From Monoglobus pectinilyticus (GTDB lineage Bacteria; Bacillota; Clostridia; Monoglobales; Monoglobaceae), in contig NZ_CP020991.1 of the NCBI RefSeq assembly GCF_002874775.1, positions 2,014,015-2,078,014 of the forward strand: a stretch of DNA of 64,000 nucleotides, in the 5' to 3' direction. Of this stretch, positions 1 through 12,344 are shown in pieces. The stretch's first letter is position 1; each line of letters begins with the position of its first letter. Under the pieces are notes generated by a model. That model had not been told where the DNA came from. It saw only the letters and a list, made by a program, of their open reading frames with translations, and made no database searches. Position numbers and translations under genes: made by a program.

Positions 1-522
1 TCTCAAAAGACTTTTTCACTATTTGTTTTTCAACCATCTGAGAAGATAGGTTGAGAAGATGTTTGAAAATTGAATAAAGAGAAGAGTAAGGAGTAATGAT
101 TAGAAATAATTATGAAAGATACTTTGACGTAGTATATGATACAGGTCATATATTACGGAAAAATGATGAGTATTTATGAAAATAGATACAAGATCAGGTT
201 TTTTCAGAAAGAACGCGCGTATGAAGAGATTCATACAAGGGTAACTGGGAATGCAGCGACTAGAGATAGGAGCTGTAAAAAAACTATTCTAAGAAAGTAT
301 TAACAAAACTTACTCACATGATTAAAATTAATCGAAAGATTAATCGCTAAGGAGAACTAAATAGCGACCGTGAAATAGTAATATTTCACTACAAAGCGGA
401 GCAAACAAGAGTTGAAACTCAGTACTCCCGCAAAACTTGTTTTGTGGGAAGAGGAGGAGCAACGAAGCGGTGAAGATTTACGGCGAAGCCGTAAACGGAA
501 CAGCGAAGTTTGCGACGACGAA
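1..522 (+). other. 16S-23S internal transcribed spacer (3' part)
   Basis: This stretch precedes the 23S gene in the same orientation and has no credible ORF. No tRNA gene (Ile or Ala, usual in such spacers) is visible. A stem-loop at 427-448 (CCCGCAAAA / TTTTGTGGG) sits in a locally GC-rich block. The segment from about 450 to 520 is built of short GCGAAGC/GAAGCC-like repeats. The 16S gene would lie before the window. It is presumably removed during rRNA processing. Confidence 0.7.
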
Positions 523-3373
<2,851 letters not shown>

Positions 3374-3509
3374 TAAAAGACATAGGAAGTAAGGCGAGAG
3401 TTTTATGAACTATGTTGTGAGTAAGAAAGCTTCTTACTTTCTCTTTTCAATTGAAAAACATAATATATTAGTTTGTATAACATACACTTTTAAAAAAGTG
3501 TAGTCATAT

Positions 3510-3625
3510 TTGGTGGCAATAGCGAGAAGGTCACACCTGTACCCATACCGAACACAGAAGTTAAGCTTCTCAGCGCTGAAAATACTTGGCGGGTGACTGC
3601 CCGGGAACATAAGACGCTGCCAAAA
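3510..3625 (+). rRNA. rrf: 5S ribosomal RNA
   Basis: About 116 nt, beginning TTGGTGGC and ending GCTGCCAA, which pair as the terminal helix. It contains the conserved core ACCCATACCGAACACAGAAGTTAAG. It lies 136 bp after the 23S gene in the same direction, as in a standard 16S-23S-5S operon. A short hairpin (ACACTTTT/AAAAGTGT) lies between the two genes near 3484-3501, possibly a processing site. Confidence 0.93.
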
Positions 3626-3633
3626 CATATCAG

Positions 3634-3666
3634 AGCACTTGAACGAAAGTTCAGGTGCTTTTTTTA
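3634..3666 (+). terminator. Rho-independent terminator of the rRNA operon
   Basis: A stem AGCACTTGAAC / GTTCAGGTGCT with a GAAA tetraloop is followed by a run of seven Ts, eight bases after the 5S gene. Confidence 0.92.
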
Positions 3667-3918
3667 TGCTCGAACAAATAATATATTGAATTGCTGTCTC
3701 TGCATCTGAATGATGTGTGTTATGAGATACCAATAAATTGTTAAGCTGTGATGGATAGTGACCGCACTTAAAAAGTGTGTATAATGAAACTAGCTTGTTA
3801 TATCAAAACTGCAATATCAATTGTGGCTGTACTTTTGTTTAATTTATGATGGAATTAAATCATATATTTATGAACGGTTTTAAAATATGTATTTGTATGA
3901 AGTATGATATGTGCGAAA

Positions 3919-4303
3919 TATTTGTATAACTTTTGTGAGACATAAATTATGATATTTGTATATTGAACACTGCGTGTTCAGATGATGGCTCACCTAACGC
4001 GGCGCATAAATGCGCCCTTCCGATGTTCGCAAACACACTTTTTTTTACTCTATTATTTATATATATTGATTAGCTTTATTTTGGTTTTAAGTAATATAGA
4101 ATTTTATTACTATATAATATACTTTTGTTTATTCAGGTAACAAGAAACTAATATTAATACCAAAATCATTAATTTTAAAAGTAATGTTATGTGAACTTCG
4201 GCAGGGCAAACGCAGGTTGCCGCGTTAGGTGAGCTATTATCTGAACACGCAGTGTTCAATATGCAAATATCATAATTTATGTCTCACAAAAGTTATACAA
4301 ATA
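3919..4303. repeat. 385-bp element with 85-bp near-perfect inverted arms (MITE-like)
   Basis: Left arm 3919-4003 and right arm 4219-4303 are reverse complements over 85 positions, with only three mismatches seen and no gaps. They enclose 215 bp without an ORF. The inner ends of the arms carry CACCTAACGCGGC / GCCGCGTTAGGTG, and a small hairpin GGCGCATAAATGCGCC lies just inside at 4001-4016. Long arms, small size and no coding capacity fit a miniature inverted-repeat element or a degenerate insertion-sequence remnant. It does not share sequence with the 150-bp elements at 28-37 kb. Confidence 0.75.
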
Positions 4304-4720
4304 CGCATATATATTGTACTTAATAAAAATATCATAATCTATATGAAATAATTCATATATTTGAATTATTTATCTTAGTGTAGCTTTATATGTAATTAGT
4401 TATTTATTATATAGGATAGCAGGTTTATAAGGTGGAATATATATCATGTAAAACTCATTAGTTTTATGAATATATACTTTGTTTTTCAAATATATACTTT
4501 ACTTTATTTCTTAAAACAATTAGTTTAGTTTGCATTCTTCTTATATAAATCATATAAAAAAGATGTTTATTTTATTATATCATTATTCAGACAGAGATTT
4601 TACTTTTATAAATTATTGAAAAATAAAAAATGTTTATTATTTTTTATTTTTTTGCTTCATTCTATATATTAAAAACGAATGAATATTATTTGAATATATA
4701 CTCAATTCTATTAATTTGTA

Positions 4721-4781
4721 CTGGACCTATAAAAATATTCTTAATCTGGACCTAAAAATATTTACTTGTTTGGTATATAAT
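4721..4781 (+). promoter_or_regulatory. Candidate activator-dependent promoter of the GH95-CE8 gene
   Basis: Two direct repeats CTGGACCTA lie at 4721 and 4746, 25 bp apart and each followed by an A-rich tract. A TATAAT -10 box lies at 4776-4781. No recognisable -35 sits 17 bp upstream of it; the second repeat covers that place. This layout fits an activator binding tandem sites next to a promoter lacking a good -35. The assignment is inference from position and sequence. Confidence 0.45.
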
Positions 4782-4812
4782 AAAATAAAAAATATTGTTG
4801 GGAGGAAAGAAA

Positions 4813-7800
4813 ATGTTTAAGAGATTAGGAGCTTTAGTTATGTCTGTTATGATGTTAGGCAGTTCGATGGCTGCCGCGGCAGCTGCTGATGTCAACCTTG
4901 AAGGATATCCTTCTCAAAAAGGATATGACCCGGAAACTGTAATGTGGACTGACAATCCGATTGAAAATGTATTGGCGGAGACCGGAATTTACGGTAATGC
5001 TGCCGAAGTTAATCCAAATGCAGATTCTAAAAGTAATGTGAGTATGCAGAATCCTTATGCAGCTAATGGCGATAAGTTTACGGGCTGGGCATATTCTGAA
5101 TTCTGCTGGACAAATTCGTATCCGATAGGAAACGGTCGCATGGCGGGTATGGTTGCAGGAGGAATTGATAAAGAAGTTATTCAAATCAACGAAGATACTT
5201 GTTGGGATGGGTCACCGTATGGAACTCTAAAAGATGAAAACGGAAACACACTTACGAAAATTTCTCAGACTGCCAATGCAGAAAAAATAAGCGTTGAGAA
5301 TCCGACCAGCGGAAGTATTAAGGATGACTGGAAGTATTTCCGCGGTGCGAATGCAGATGGTACTCCGGCGGAAATCGGTTCAGCTGTCGCTATTGTTGGT
5401 GATGAGACTTTTAGAACAAAGTTCCCCGATTTTGCTAATAAAAGTATTTCATATCAGTCACTGAATATAGATAATTCAAAAGAGCAACAGGCTGTTCAGG
5501 ACAGATGGAGTATGGAAAGAATGGTTGAGGAGACTTTCTTAGGAAGTCCAAACAGACAAAGAGCATATAAATCATTTGTTGAGGTTTATCTTGATTTTGG
5601 ACAGCACCATGAACAGGCTGAAAATTATGTTAAGCGTCTTGACATGAAGACAGGCGTAGTTACTGTTGAGTATGATTATCACGGTGAGCATTATAAACGT
5701 GAATCTTTTGCAAGTTACCCTGACCAGGTTGTTGCAACTCATGTTGAGTCAACTGAAGAATTAAATTTCTTAGCTGAGTTACATACATATCATAATCAAA
5801 AAACTGATTACTATAAGTATGAAAAAATCAGTGACAATGAAGTTAAATTGACTGCTTCTGTTTATAATGGAAGCAAAGACGACAATGAACCAGGAACTGT
5901 AAACGCAATCAGATTTGAAGCTCACATGTTTTTAGACGGAGATAAGGACACAAGGTTTGCAGTTGCAAAAGATAATACTTCCGTTTCAGTAGTGGGGGGA
6001 AACAGCGCCGATATATATGTTGTCGGAGCTACAAATTATGTTGATTATTTAAATCTTGACAATACAAAGCCGGGTAAAGATTGTGACAAATATTCAGCAA
6101 ATGTTAAGAAGAGAACATATTCAGAGATAAAAGCAAGACATATCGCTGACTTTAAAGAACAGTTTGACAAAACCGATCTTACTATTCAGAACGATACTGA
6201 ATACGCAGATGAATATAGTAATACACCTACAGAAAAGCGTATTCGTAAAGATATAGATGGTAAGTCGGGATTTTTGACCGGAGCTGACTCAAGTCTGGAA
6301 AAAGCTAATGCAAACGGTGTTTATTCAACTTATTCGGAAGGTGATAATCAGCTGGCAACACTTGATTTTAACTATGGAAAGTATTTGATTATCAGCGGCT
6401 CGAGAGCAGGAAGAGAAGCTACCGGCAGTGACGAGATAGATATACCTGAGAGCCAGCCGCTTAATCTGACAGGTAAATGGAATGCTGCGCTTTCAGCTTC
6501 CTGGAATGGAAAGTATACAATTAATATAAATACAGAGATGAATTATTGGGCCGCCCAGCCTCTTGGACTTGATGTGTGCGAACAGCCGCTTATAGATACG
6601 TTTGACGACTTGGCTCAGAGCGGAAGTATAACGGCTGCATATCAGTATGGCATTACAAATGACAGGGGAGACGACCAGTACAAGCCTGGTGATCCGTGGG
6701 TAATGCATCATAATTATGACCTTTGGAGAGGCACACAGCCTATTGACAATGCAACGGCAGGTCTTTGGCCGACAGGTGGTGTTTGGCTGCTTGACCATGC
6801 TTGGCAGTATTATAATTTCAATAAAGATACTGAGTATTTAGCAGAAGTATATCCTTATATGGTTGGAGCTGCTAAGTTCTTTACACAGTTTTTGGTTGTA
6901 GACCCCAAGACAGGGTACTTAGTAACAGCGGCTTCATGCTCGCCTGAGCAGGGCGGAGTTCAACCGGGACCGGCAATGGATACACAGCTTGTCAGAAACC
7001 TCTATGATATGGTACAGAAAGCGTCAGAAATACTTGGAAAGACAAGTGAAAACGCAGAGCTTCTTGCAAAGATTAATGAGCAGATGCCTTCATCATATTT
7101 AGCTGATGAAAAAGGAAAAATTGCTCCAAATATTATTGACGATGCAGGTCTGATAAGAGAATGGGTACGCGGAGACGTGAGCTTTGATATTTCAAGCGGA
7201 AATGCAACATGGCAGGTTATAAATCCGTTTACAAATGAGAAAACAGGTGTTTATGATCATACTGCCAGCAATAATGGTAGTCACAGACATTGCTCAAATT
7301 TATGGGAAATGTATCCTGGAACGCATTTGAGCGCGTATAGTGAAAATGAAAATGAGCAAAAGATTTTTAAAGCTTTTCAGGATTCTACAACAGCACGTGG
7401 AGCCGGTTCTGGTCAGGGCTGGGGAGTAGCATGGAGAATATCTCTTAATGCAAGAGCTCTTTACGGCGACACATCGTCTAAGATGCTTGAACAGTTATTT
7501 ACAACAAGAACATCACCGAATCTCTTTGACCAGCATCCGAATTTCCAAATAGACGGAAACTATGGTATTACCGCAGGTGTTATAGAAATGCTTATCCAAA
7601 GTCATGACGGAACTATAAATCTGCTTCCGGCAATTCCTGAAAGATGGAAGACAGGTTCTTTCAAAGGATTTAATACCCGCGAAGGCGCAACCGTAGATTT
7701 GAAGTGGGATAACAATGTTCCAAGAGAGGCAGTTATACACGCTAAAGAGAATAAGGAAATGAAAATTAGAAGCGAGTATGCTGCAAATGCTGAGATATTT

Positions 7801-10800
7801 GACGCAAATGGAAATAAGGTAGAAGCTAAACTCAGCAGTGATAATACTTTATTGTCATTTACAGCTGCCGAAGGTCAGGATTATACAATAAAGAATTTTG
7901 GAAATGAACTGAATCCAACATCTGTTCCTGAGCCAACAGAACAGCCGATTAAAGGAAGCCCGGTTCCGAGTAATACTCCTGTACCAACACTTGCGCCTAA
8001 TGTTCCGCATGTTTATGATATAAATGCGTCTTATTATGAGAATGATAAGTTATGTGTTGATGTTACATATAATGGAACAGAGTCAGAGCCTAAAGCAAAG
8101 GTTTTGATTGGTACATATGATTCTCAGAATCAAGAGGAATTAATAAATTCAAGTGAATATGATATAACCGGCTCAAATAGATATGAATTTGATTACGCTA
8201 AGCCTCAGGATGGTCAATTTGTAAAGATATATGTTTGGGACGGAACAAATTCAATTACACCTTTAAGCGGTGTTGGAACAATAGGTGAAAAGCCTGTTCC
8301 GACTATAGAGCCGACAAACGCTCCAACTGATAAGCCTGTACCTACAACTGACCCGGCAAGAACCATTACGGTTGATGGTTCAAAAGAATCTGAACCTGCT
8401 GCCGGAACTTATAAGACAATTAGAGAAGCGGTTGCTGCAGTTTCTGCTAATCCGCCGTCAAATGAGGAATCAAGAATTTATATAAATGTTGTTCCCGGAA
8501 CATATCGTGAACAGGTAGTTATAAATGTTCCTTATATAACATTACAGAAACAGCCTAATTCTCAGGGAGAAGTTAAGCTTACATGGTACTATGGAACTAA
8601 TACTTTGTATGACAGCTGTGATGAGAGCGGATATTACAATCCTGATGTAATTGACGGAGGGGTTACCAAAAACGCTCCTAAGGATTGGGGTCCGGCCTTA
8701 GTGGTAAAAGAAAACGGCGACAATTTTGCTTGTGAAGGTTTGTATCTCGAAAACTCGTTTAATGAGTATTACACTCAGGAGGAGTTGAACGAATATATGG
8801 CTCCTGCCGAAGGTTCATTTGACAGAGGAGCATGGCTTAATGAACAGCTGAATAACGGTGTAGATGACGAAACAATAAACGGCTGGATTCAGTCGCGTTC
8901 ACCTATAATTAAGGATACAAAGCCGAGTTTGAGAGAAAGAGCAGCCGCAATAAATACTAAGGCTGACAGAATAGTATTTAAAAATTGTACCATTATGTCT
9001 AAGCAGGATACTATGGGAATAAACAATGACAGAATTTATTTTGAAAATTGTAAAATAGGCGGAACTGTTGATTATATCTGCGGAAGTGCGACGGCAGTAT
9101 TCAATAATTGTGAGTTATATTGGAATGCCGGACCAATAAAGGAAACTTCTAAATCCACAGACACAGATTCGGGATATATTACGGCGCCAAGCCAGTCAAC
9201 ACAAAAAGGTTATGTATTCTATAATTGTAAGGTAACGGGCTCTGAAACTGCAACTGCAGGAGCATTTGGCAGACCGTGGAATCCAAATGGAGAAGCGATA
9301 TATATTAACACTAAAATTGGCACAAGCTCACGACCGGGATACAATGCAAAGTCGTTGATAAGTGAATCCGGGTGGGCAACAATGAGTGATAATCCGCCGG
9401 AGAATGCAAGATTTGGAGAGTTTGGCTCAACTGACATAAAGGGTTATCCTATACAAATTTCAGGAGATTTAAGACAGAGTAAATTACTGGACGAGTGGAC
9501 AATGCTTGAATATAATCCTTATAGTTATACATGCGGTACTGACGGTTGGGATCCGTCAGGGACAGCTGAGGATTATAAATCTGTAAACAGCGTTGCTGAA
9601 GCAACTAACGTTGAAATTCCGGAAGGAACGAGCACAGAGGTTGTGCTCCCGTCTGCTCCAAACGGTTATGAATTTAGCTGGGCATCTGAGTCTGAATATG
9701 CTGTAGTAAGTGAAGACGGAACAAAGATTATTGTTACGAGACCGGCCAGCGGTGAGAAACCAATAGAAACCGAAATAATTTTGTATGTTAGAAATGCTGA
9801 CGCGAATGCTATTGGAACAAAAGCGGTTATACCTGTAACAATTAATCCGACAACAGATAAAGAAAATGTGTTTGAAGTAAACGGTACTGTAACAAGTACG
9901 AGCGGAGCGCCTGAAACAGATATTCCTATCAGCGTTAAGCTCTATAAGGGCAAGGCAGTGATTAAGACAGCTTCTGCAATAATAAAGGCGGGAACAACTT
10001 CGGCGTCATATAAGGCTGAAGGTATACCTGTTGGTGATTATAAGCTGGTTATAGATGCCGAAAGCTCTGATTATAAGGTTACAGTCCCTGCAGACGGCAC
10101 GGTAGAAATATCGGGGGCAAAAGGAGATATTAAAATGGTTGATTCAAGCGTTGGAAAATTGACCCATACCGTTTTAAATATTACTACTGACCCAACAGCC
10201 ATAGGAAGCGGAGCTTCAGTTGTTAATAATAATGGTTCATATACAGTTTCAAGCCCAAGCGGAACTTCTGACGGCGCATACTGGAATCTTTCCAAGTTAG
10301 CAGAGGGAGTAAAAACGAGTGATTCGGTTACTGTTTCATATACTGTGACATTCTCTGCCGATAAGCCTTATAAGCAGGATGATATGGGATGTATGATTGA
10401 TGTTCTTTCGGGAATACCGGGAACTTTAAATAAGAATGCTAATCCTATACGCATAAACAGAGTTAACATGGGTCGTTGGGATCAGATGAATATGCTCGAC
10501 TTTGCCCAGGCGTCAAGAAGCGGTTCACAGGATACCGAGCATCAATGGCTAAAATGTGCCGGAGAAGGTATAGCTAAGAACTCATATAAGCCACAGTCGG
10601 TAAAAGTAGTTACAGACTTTAAAAACCGTGTTATGACAGCCTCTGCTAAGGTTACAGAGGCGGCAAGCTGGAATGACTATACGTTTACCGGATTCCCTGA
10701 AGAAGCTGATGTTGACCGAGAGAATATGTGTCTCGCAGTATATCCGGGAAGCGCAGGTGCAAATAATTATGTCATCAGTGATATAACAGTTGAGTTTACA

Positions 10801-10812
10801 GAATTTAAGTAA
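4813..10812 (+). CDS. Secreted GH95 alpha-L-fucosidase/galactosidase - CE8 pectin methylesterase fusion
   Basis: This is a 1999-residue exported enzyme. The ATG at 4813 is chosen over upstream TTG codons because GGAGGA at 4801-4806 is its ribosome site and a signal peptide (MFKRLGALVMSVMM, then Ala-rich) follows directly. Residues about 90-1030 are a GH95 glycosidase, with PIGNGRMAGMVAGG and NEDTCWDG near the start, NINTEMNYW near 570, SPEQG near 710 and QIDGNYG near 911, which carry the expected active-site Asn, Glu and Asp. A Pro/Thr linker (1035-1065) and a small beta module follow. A second linker leads to a CE8 pectinesterase (about 1183-1566) with VPGTYREQV, QDTMG, VDYICGSATAVF and FGRPW. 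The tail (1590-1999) has an Ig-like, a prealbumin-like and a lectin-like module, also present in the GH5 enzyme at 43427. It probably removes terminal fucose or galactose and methyl esters from pectin side chains and backbone. Confidence 0.9.
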   Translation: MFKRLGALVMSVMMLGSSMAAAAAADVNLEGYPSQKGYDPETVMWTDNPIENVLAETGIYGNAAEVNPNADSKSNVSMQNPYAANGDKFTGWAYSEFCWTNSYPIGNGRMAGMVAGGIDKEVIQINEDTCWDGSPYGTLKDENGNTLTKISQTANAEKISVENPTSGSIKDDWKYFRGANADGTPAEIGSAVAIVGDETFRTKFPDFANKSISYQSLNIDNSKEQQAVQDRWSMERMVEETFLGSPNRQRAYKSFVEVYLDFGQHHEQAENYVKRLDMKTGVVTVEYDYHGEHYKRESFASYPDQVVATHVESTEELNFLAELHTYHNQKTDYYKYEKISDNEVKLTASVYNGSKDDNEPGTVNAIRFEAHMFLDGDKDTRFAVAKDNTSVSVVGGNSADIYVVGATNYVDYLNLDNTKPGKDCDKYSANVKKRTYSEIKARHIADFKEQFDKTDLTIQNDTEYADEYSNTPTEKRIRKDIDGKSGFLTGADSSLEKANANGVYSTYSEGDNQLATLDFNYGKYLIISGSRAGREATGSDEIDIPESQPLNLTGKWNAALSASWNGKYTININTEMNYWAAQPLGLDVCEQPLIDTFDDLAQSGSITAAYQYGITNDRGDDQYKPGDPWVMHHNYDLWRGTQPIDNATAGLWPTGGVWLLDHAWQYYNFNKDTEYLAEVYPYMVGAAKFFTQFLVVDPKTGYLVTAASCSPEQGGVQPGPAMDTQLVRNLYDMVQKASEILGKTSENAELLAKINEQMPSSYLADEKGKIAPNIIDDAGLIREWVRGDVSFDISSGNATWQVINPFTNEKTGVYDHTASNNGSHRHCSNLWEMYPGTHLSAYSENENEQKIFKAFQDSTTARGAGSGQGWGVAWRISLNARALYGDTSSKMLEQLFTTRTSPNLFDQHPNFQIDGNYGITAGVIEMLIQSHDGTINLLPAIPERWKTGSFKGFNTREGATVDLKWDNNVPREAVIHAKENKEMKIRSEYAANAEIFDANGNKVEAKLSSDNTLLSFTAAEGQDYTIKNFGNELNPTSVPEPTEQPIKGSPVPSNTPVPTLAPNVPHVYDINASYYENDKLCVDVTYNGTESEPKAKVLIGTYDSQNQEELINSSEYDITGSNRYEFDYAKPQDGQFVKIYVWDGTNSITPLSGVGTIGEKPVPTIEPTNAPTDKPVPTTDPARTITVDGSKESEPAAGTYKTIREAVAAVSANPPSNEESRIYINVVPGTYREQVVINVPYITLQKQPNSQGEVKLTWYYGTNTLYDSCDESGYYNPDVIDGGVTKNAPKDWGPALVVKENGDNFACEGLYLENSFNEYYTQEELNEYMAPAEGSFDRGAWLNEQLNNGVDDETINGWIQSRSPIIKDTKPSLRERAAAINTKADRIVFKNCTIMSKQDTMGINNDRIYFENCKIGGTVDYICGSATAVFNNCELYWNAGPIKETSKSTDTDSGYITAPSQSTQKGYVFYNCKVTGSETATAGAFGRPWNPNGEAIYINTKIGTSSRPGYNAKSLISESGWATMSDNPPENARFGEFGSTDIKGYPIQISGDLRQSKLLDEWTMLEYNPYSYTCGTDGWDPSGTAEDYKSVNSVAEATNVEIPEGTSTEVVLPSAPNGYEFSWASESEYAVVSEDGTKIIVTRPASGEKPIETEIILYVRNADANAIGTKAVIPVTINPTTDKENVFEVNGTVTSTSGAPETDIPISVKLYKGKAVIKTASAIIKAGTTSASYKAEGIPVGDYKLVIDAESSDYKVTVPADGTVEISGAKGDIKMVDSSVGKLTHTVLNITTDPTAIGSGASVVNNNGSYTVSSPSGTSDGAYWNLSKLAEGVKTSDSVTVSYTVTFSADKPYKQDDMGCMIDVLSGIPGTLNKNANPIRINRVNMGRWDQMNMLDFAQASRSGSQDTEHQWLKCAGEGIAKNSYKPQSVKVVTDFKNRVMTASAKVTEAASWNDYTFTGFPEEADVDRENMCLAVYPGSAGANNYVISDITVEFTEFK

Positions 10813-10871
10813 GAAGATATTAAATATTTCTTCAATAAAAATTAACGGATTTTGATTCTTTTATATTTATT

Positions 10872-10905
10872 AGAAAGCGCAGCGAAAGCTGCGCTTTCTT
10901 ACTGT
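10872..10905 (+). terminator. Terminator after the GH95-CE8 gene
   Basis: A perfect 12-bp stem AGAAAGCGCAGC / GCTGCGCTTTCT with a GAAA loop lies 60 bp after the stop codon. The T run is short (CTTTCTTA), so the call rests mainly on the stem and its position. Confidence 0.75.
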
Positions 10906-11358
10906 CGGTAAAGTTTGAAGCGTTTAGAGATATGTGCAAAAGCCAATGTTTTAATCCGCGCGTCCGTGGGCGGATAAGAACGCATTGTGGTCCCAGGAGT
11001 TGTTTTCAAAACATTTTCCTTTCCTCAGCAGTTTTTCTAACAGATGATAATTTGAGGGAGCTGCACATTTTGCACAATTTTTCGAAACTGCTTATCAATA
11101 TACTAAAAGCTCGGCTTTAGCCGAGCTTTATATCAAAATATTAAAAATGATAGGCGAAAGCTAGATGTGCACACCAGTAATATAAAATAAAGGTTAAGCA
11201 GAGGTGGAAAGCTATCTATTTAAGCAGCGATAAAAGTTATTTGTCTAAAGAGTGATGTGGATTTTTTGTTTTAATATCTCCTGCTAATAATATAAAATTG
11301 TTAAGCTATAAAAACATTAGGCTGATTAGTTTAACCAATTTTTTTTGTTATTCAAATC
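10906..11358. other. Intergenic region, no gene seen
   Basis: A 62-codon frame at 10932 has no ribosome site and a composition unlike a protein. A hairpin TAAAGCTCGGC/GCCGAGCTTTA lies at about 11103-11131 and could be a second terminator. The rest is unremarkable AT-rich sequence between a plus-strand and a minus-strand gene. Confidence 0.6.
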
Positions 11359-12111
11359 TCATATTTCACCTGCGTATGATTTTGTTTCATTTGGCATAGT
11401 AAGAAATCCGTTTTTTTGGTATTTATCAAACAAGTTTTCAAGCGCTGATATATATGCTTCGTAATTCGGTGAATCCTCAGAAATCATATATGAGGCAGAT
11501 TTTAATCTTTGTATAAATTTTTCCTTAGTAAATTTAAGATCATTTTGGAATACTTTCTTTTTATACTTAGTATCAAAGAAGTTTGAAACAGCCGAATCCA
11601 TATTTTTTATACCGCCGCTGAATCCGGTAAATCCGGGACAATATTTTTGACATATTTCCGCATTTTCTTTTATCATTTTATTGGATGAAACTCTGGAATT
11701 CCAGACCAGTATTACCTTTCCGCCGGGTTTTAAGATTCTTTTGCATTCAGCTTTGAATTTTTTATGGTCAAACCAATGAAACGCCTGACCTACTGTTATA
11801 TAGTTTACAGAATAGTCTTCAAGAGCAGTGTTTTCCGCGCTTCCTTTAACGGAGTTAAATCTTTCATTTCCTCCAAGCAGTTTTTCAGCCGTATTTCTCA
11901 TATCATCGTTTGGTTCTACAGCTATAACTGTGCAGCCTATATCCAGTAATTGGGATGATAAAATGCCGGTTCCGGAACCAATATCTGCAACGATGGATTC
12001 TAGACCCAATCCTGCCGAGTTTTTTAGATACTGAATAAATTGTTCAGCGTATTTAGGTCGTGAAGAGGCGTAGACAGAAGACTTGCCGGTGAATTTATTT
12101 GTATTGTCCAT
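11359..12111 (-). CDS. SAM-dependent class I methyltransferase
   Basis: A cytosolic protein of about 250 residues with a class I Rossmann methyltransferase domain. Motif I VADIGSGTGILSSQLL is near residue 40, the acidic ribose-binding IAVEPNDDM lies after strand 2, and ITVGQAFHWFDH is the post-I/motif II region. This pattern is typical of the UbiE/YcgJ-like Methyltransf_11 group; the substrate cannot be read. The second Met (12111) is preferred over 12117 because AAGGAGG then lies at normal spacing, while the first ATG directly abuts it. It is a single gene facing the GH95-CE8 gene and divergent from uppP. No functional link to either neighbour is evident. Confidence 0.85.
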   Translation of the reverse strand: MDNTNKFTGKSSVYASSRPKYAEQFIQYLKNSAGLGLESIVADIGSGTGILSSQLLDIGCTVIAVEPNDDMRNTAEKLLGGNERFNSVKGSAENTALEDYSVNYITVGQAFHWFDHKKFKAECKRILKPGGKVILVWNSRVSSNKMIKENAEICQKYCPGFTGFSGGIKNMDSAVSNFFDTKYKKKVFQNDLKFTKEKFIQRLKSASYMISEDSPNYEAYISALENLFDKYQKNGFLTMPNETKSYAGEI

Positions 12112-12246
12112 ATTCATCCTCCTTAATCCTTTTTAACTTCTGCTATTATATCATTAGATATATTGAATTTCAATTACCAAGATAGATTCATTAAAATCAA
12201 AAATATGAAAAGTTTCTAAAAAATTAGTTAAGTTTCTAAAAAACTA

Positions 12247-12275
12247 TTGCTATAATTTGGGTTGGCGTATATAAT
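12247..12275 (+). promoter_or_regulatory. Sigma-A type promoter of uppP
   Basis: TTGCTA at 12247-12252 and TATAAT at 12270-12275 are separated by exactly 17 bp, about 70 bp before the uppP start. A direct repeat AGTTTCTAAAAAA lies just upstream (about 12210-12245). Confidence 0.6.
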
Positions 12276-12344
12276 ATAATTCTGAGCGTCATATACATTT
12301 AAAAGGCGCAATATTTAATTGAAATTTAAAGGAGGATTTTGCTC

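Larger units (their letters stand above)
3667..4812. other. Gene-free AT-rich region upstream of the GH95-CE8 gene
   Basis: No credible coding sequence is present. It contains the long inverted-repeat element at 3919-4303. It also has a pair of AATATATACTTT direct repeats at 4469 and 4489, and the putative activator sites and -10 box at 4721-4781. The rest is simple AT-rich sequence. Confidence 0.6.

Noticed and set aside
3991-4231. CACCTAACGCGGC / GCCGCGTTAGGTG resembling the ends of an integron attC site
   Set aside because: The match is to a short, degenerate consensus, the inverted arms extend 70 bp beyond it, the loop is 215 bp, and no integrase or gene cassette is nearby.
10932-11120. 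62-codon plus-strand frame
   Set aside because: It has no ribosome site, sits in a gene-free region after a terminator and has no protein-like pattern.
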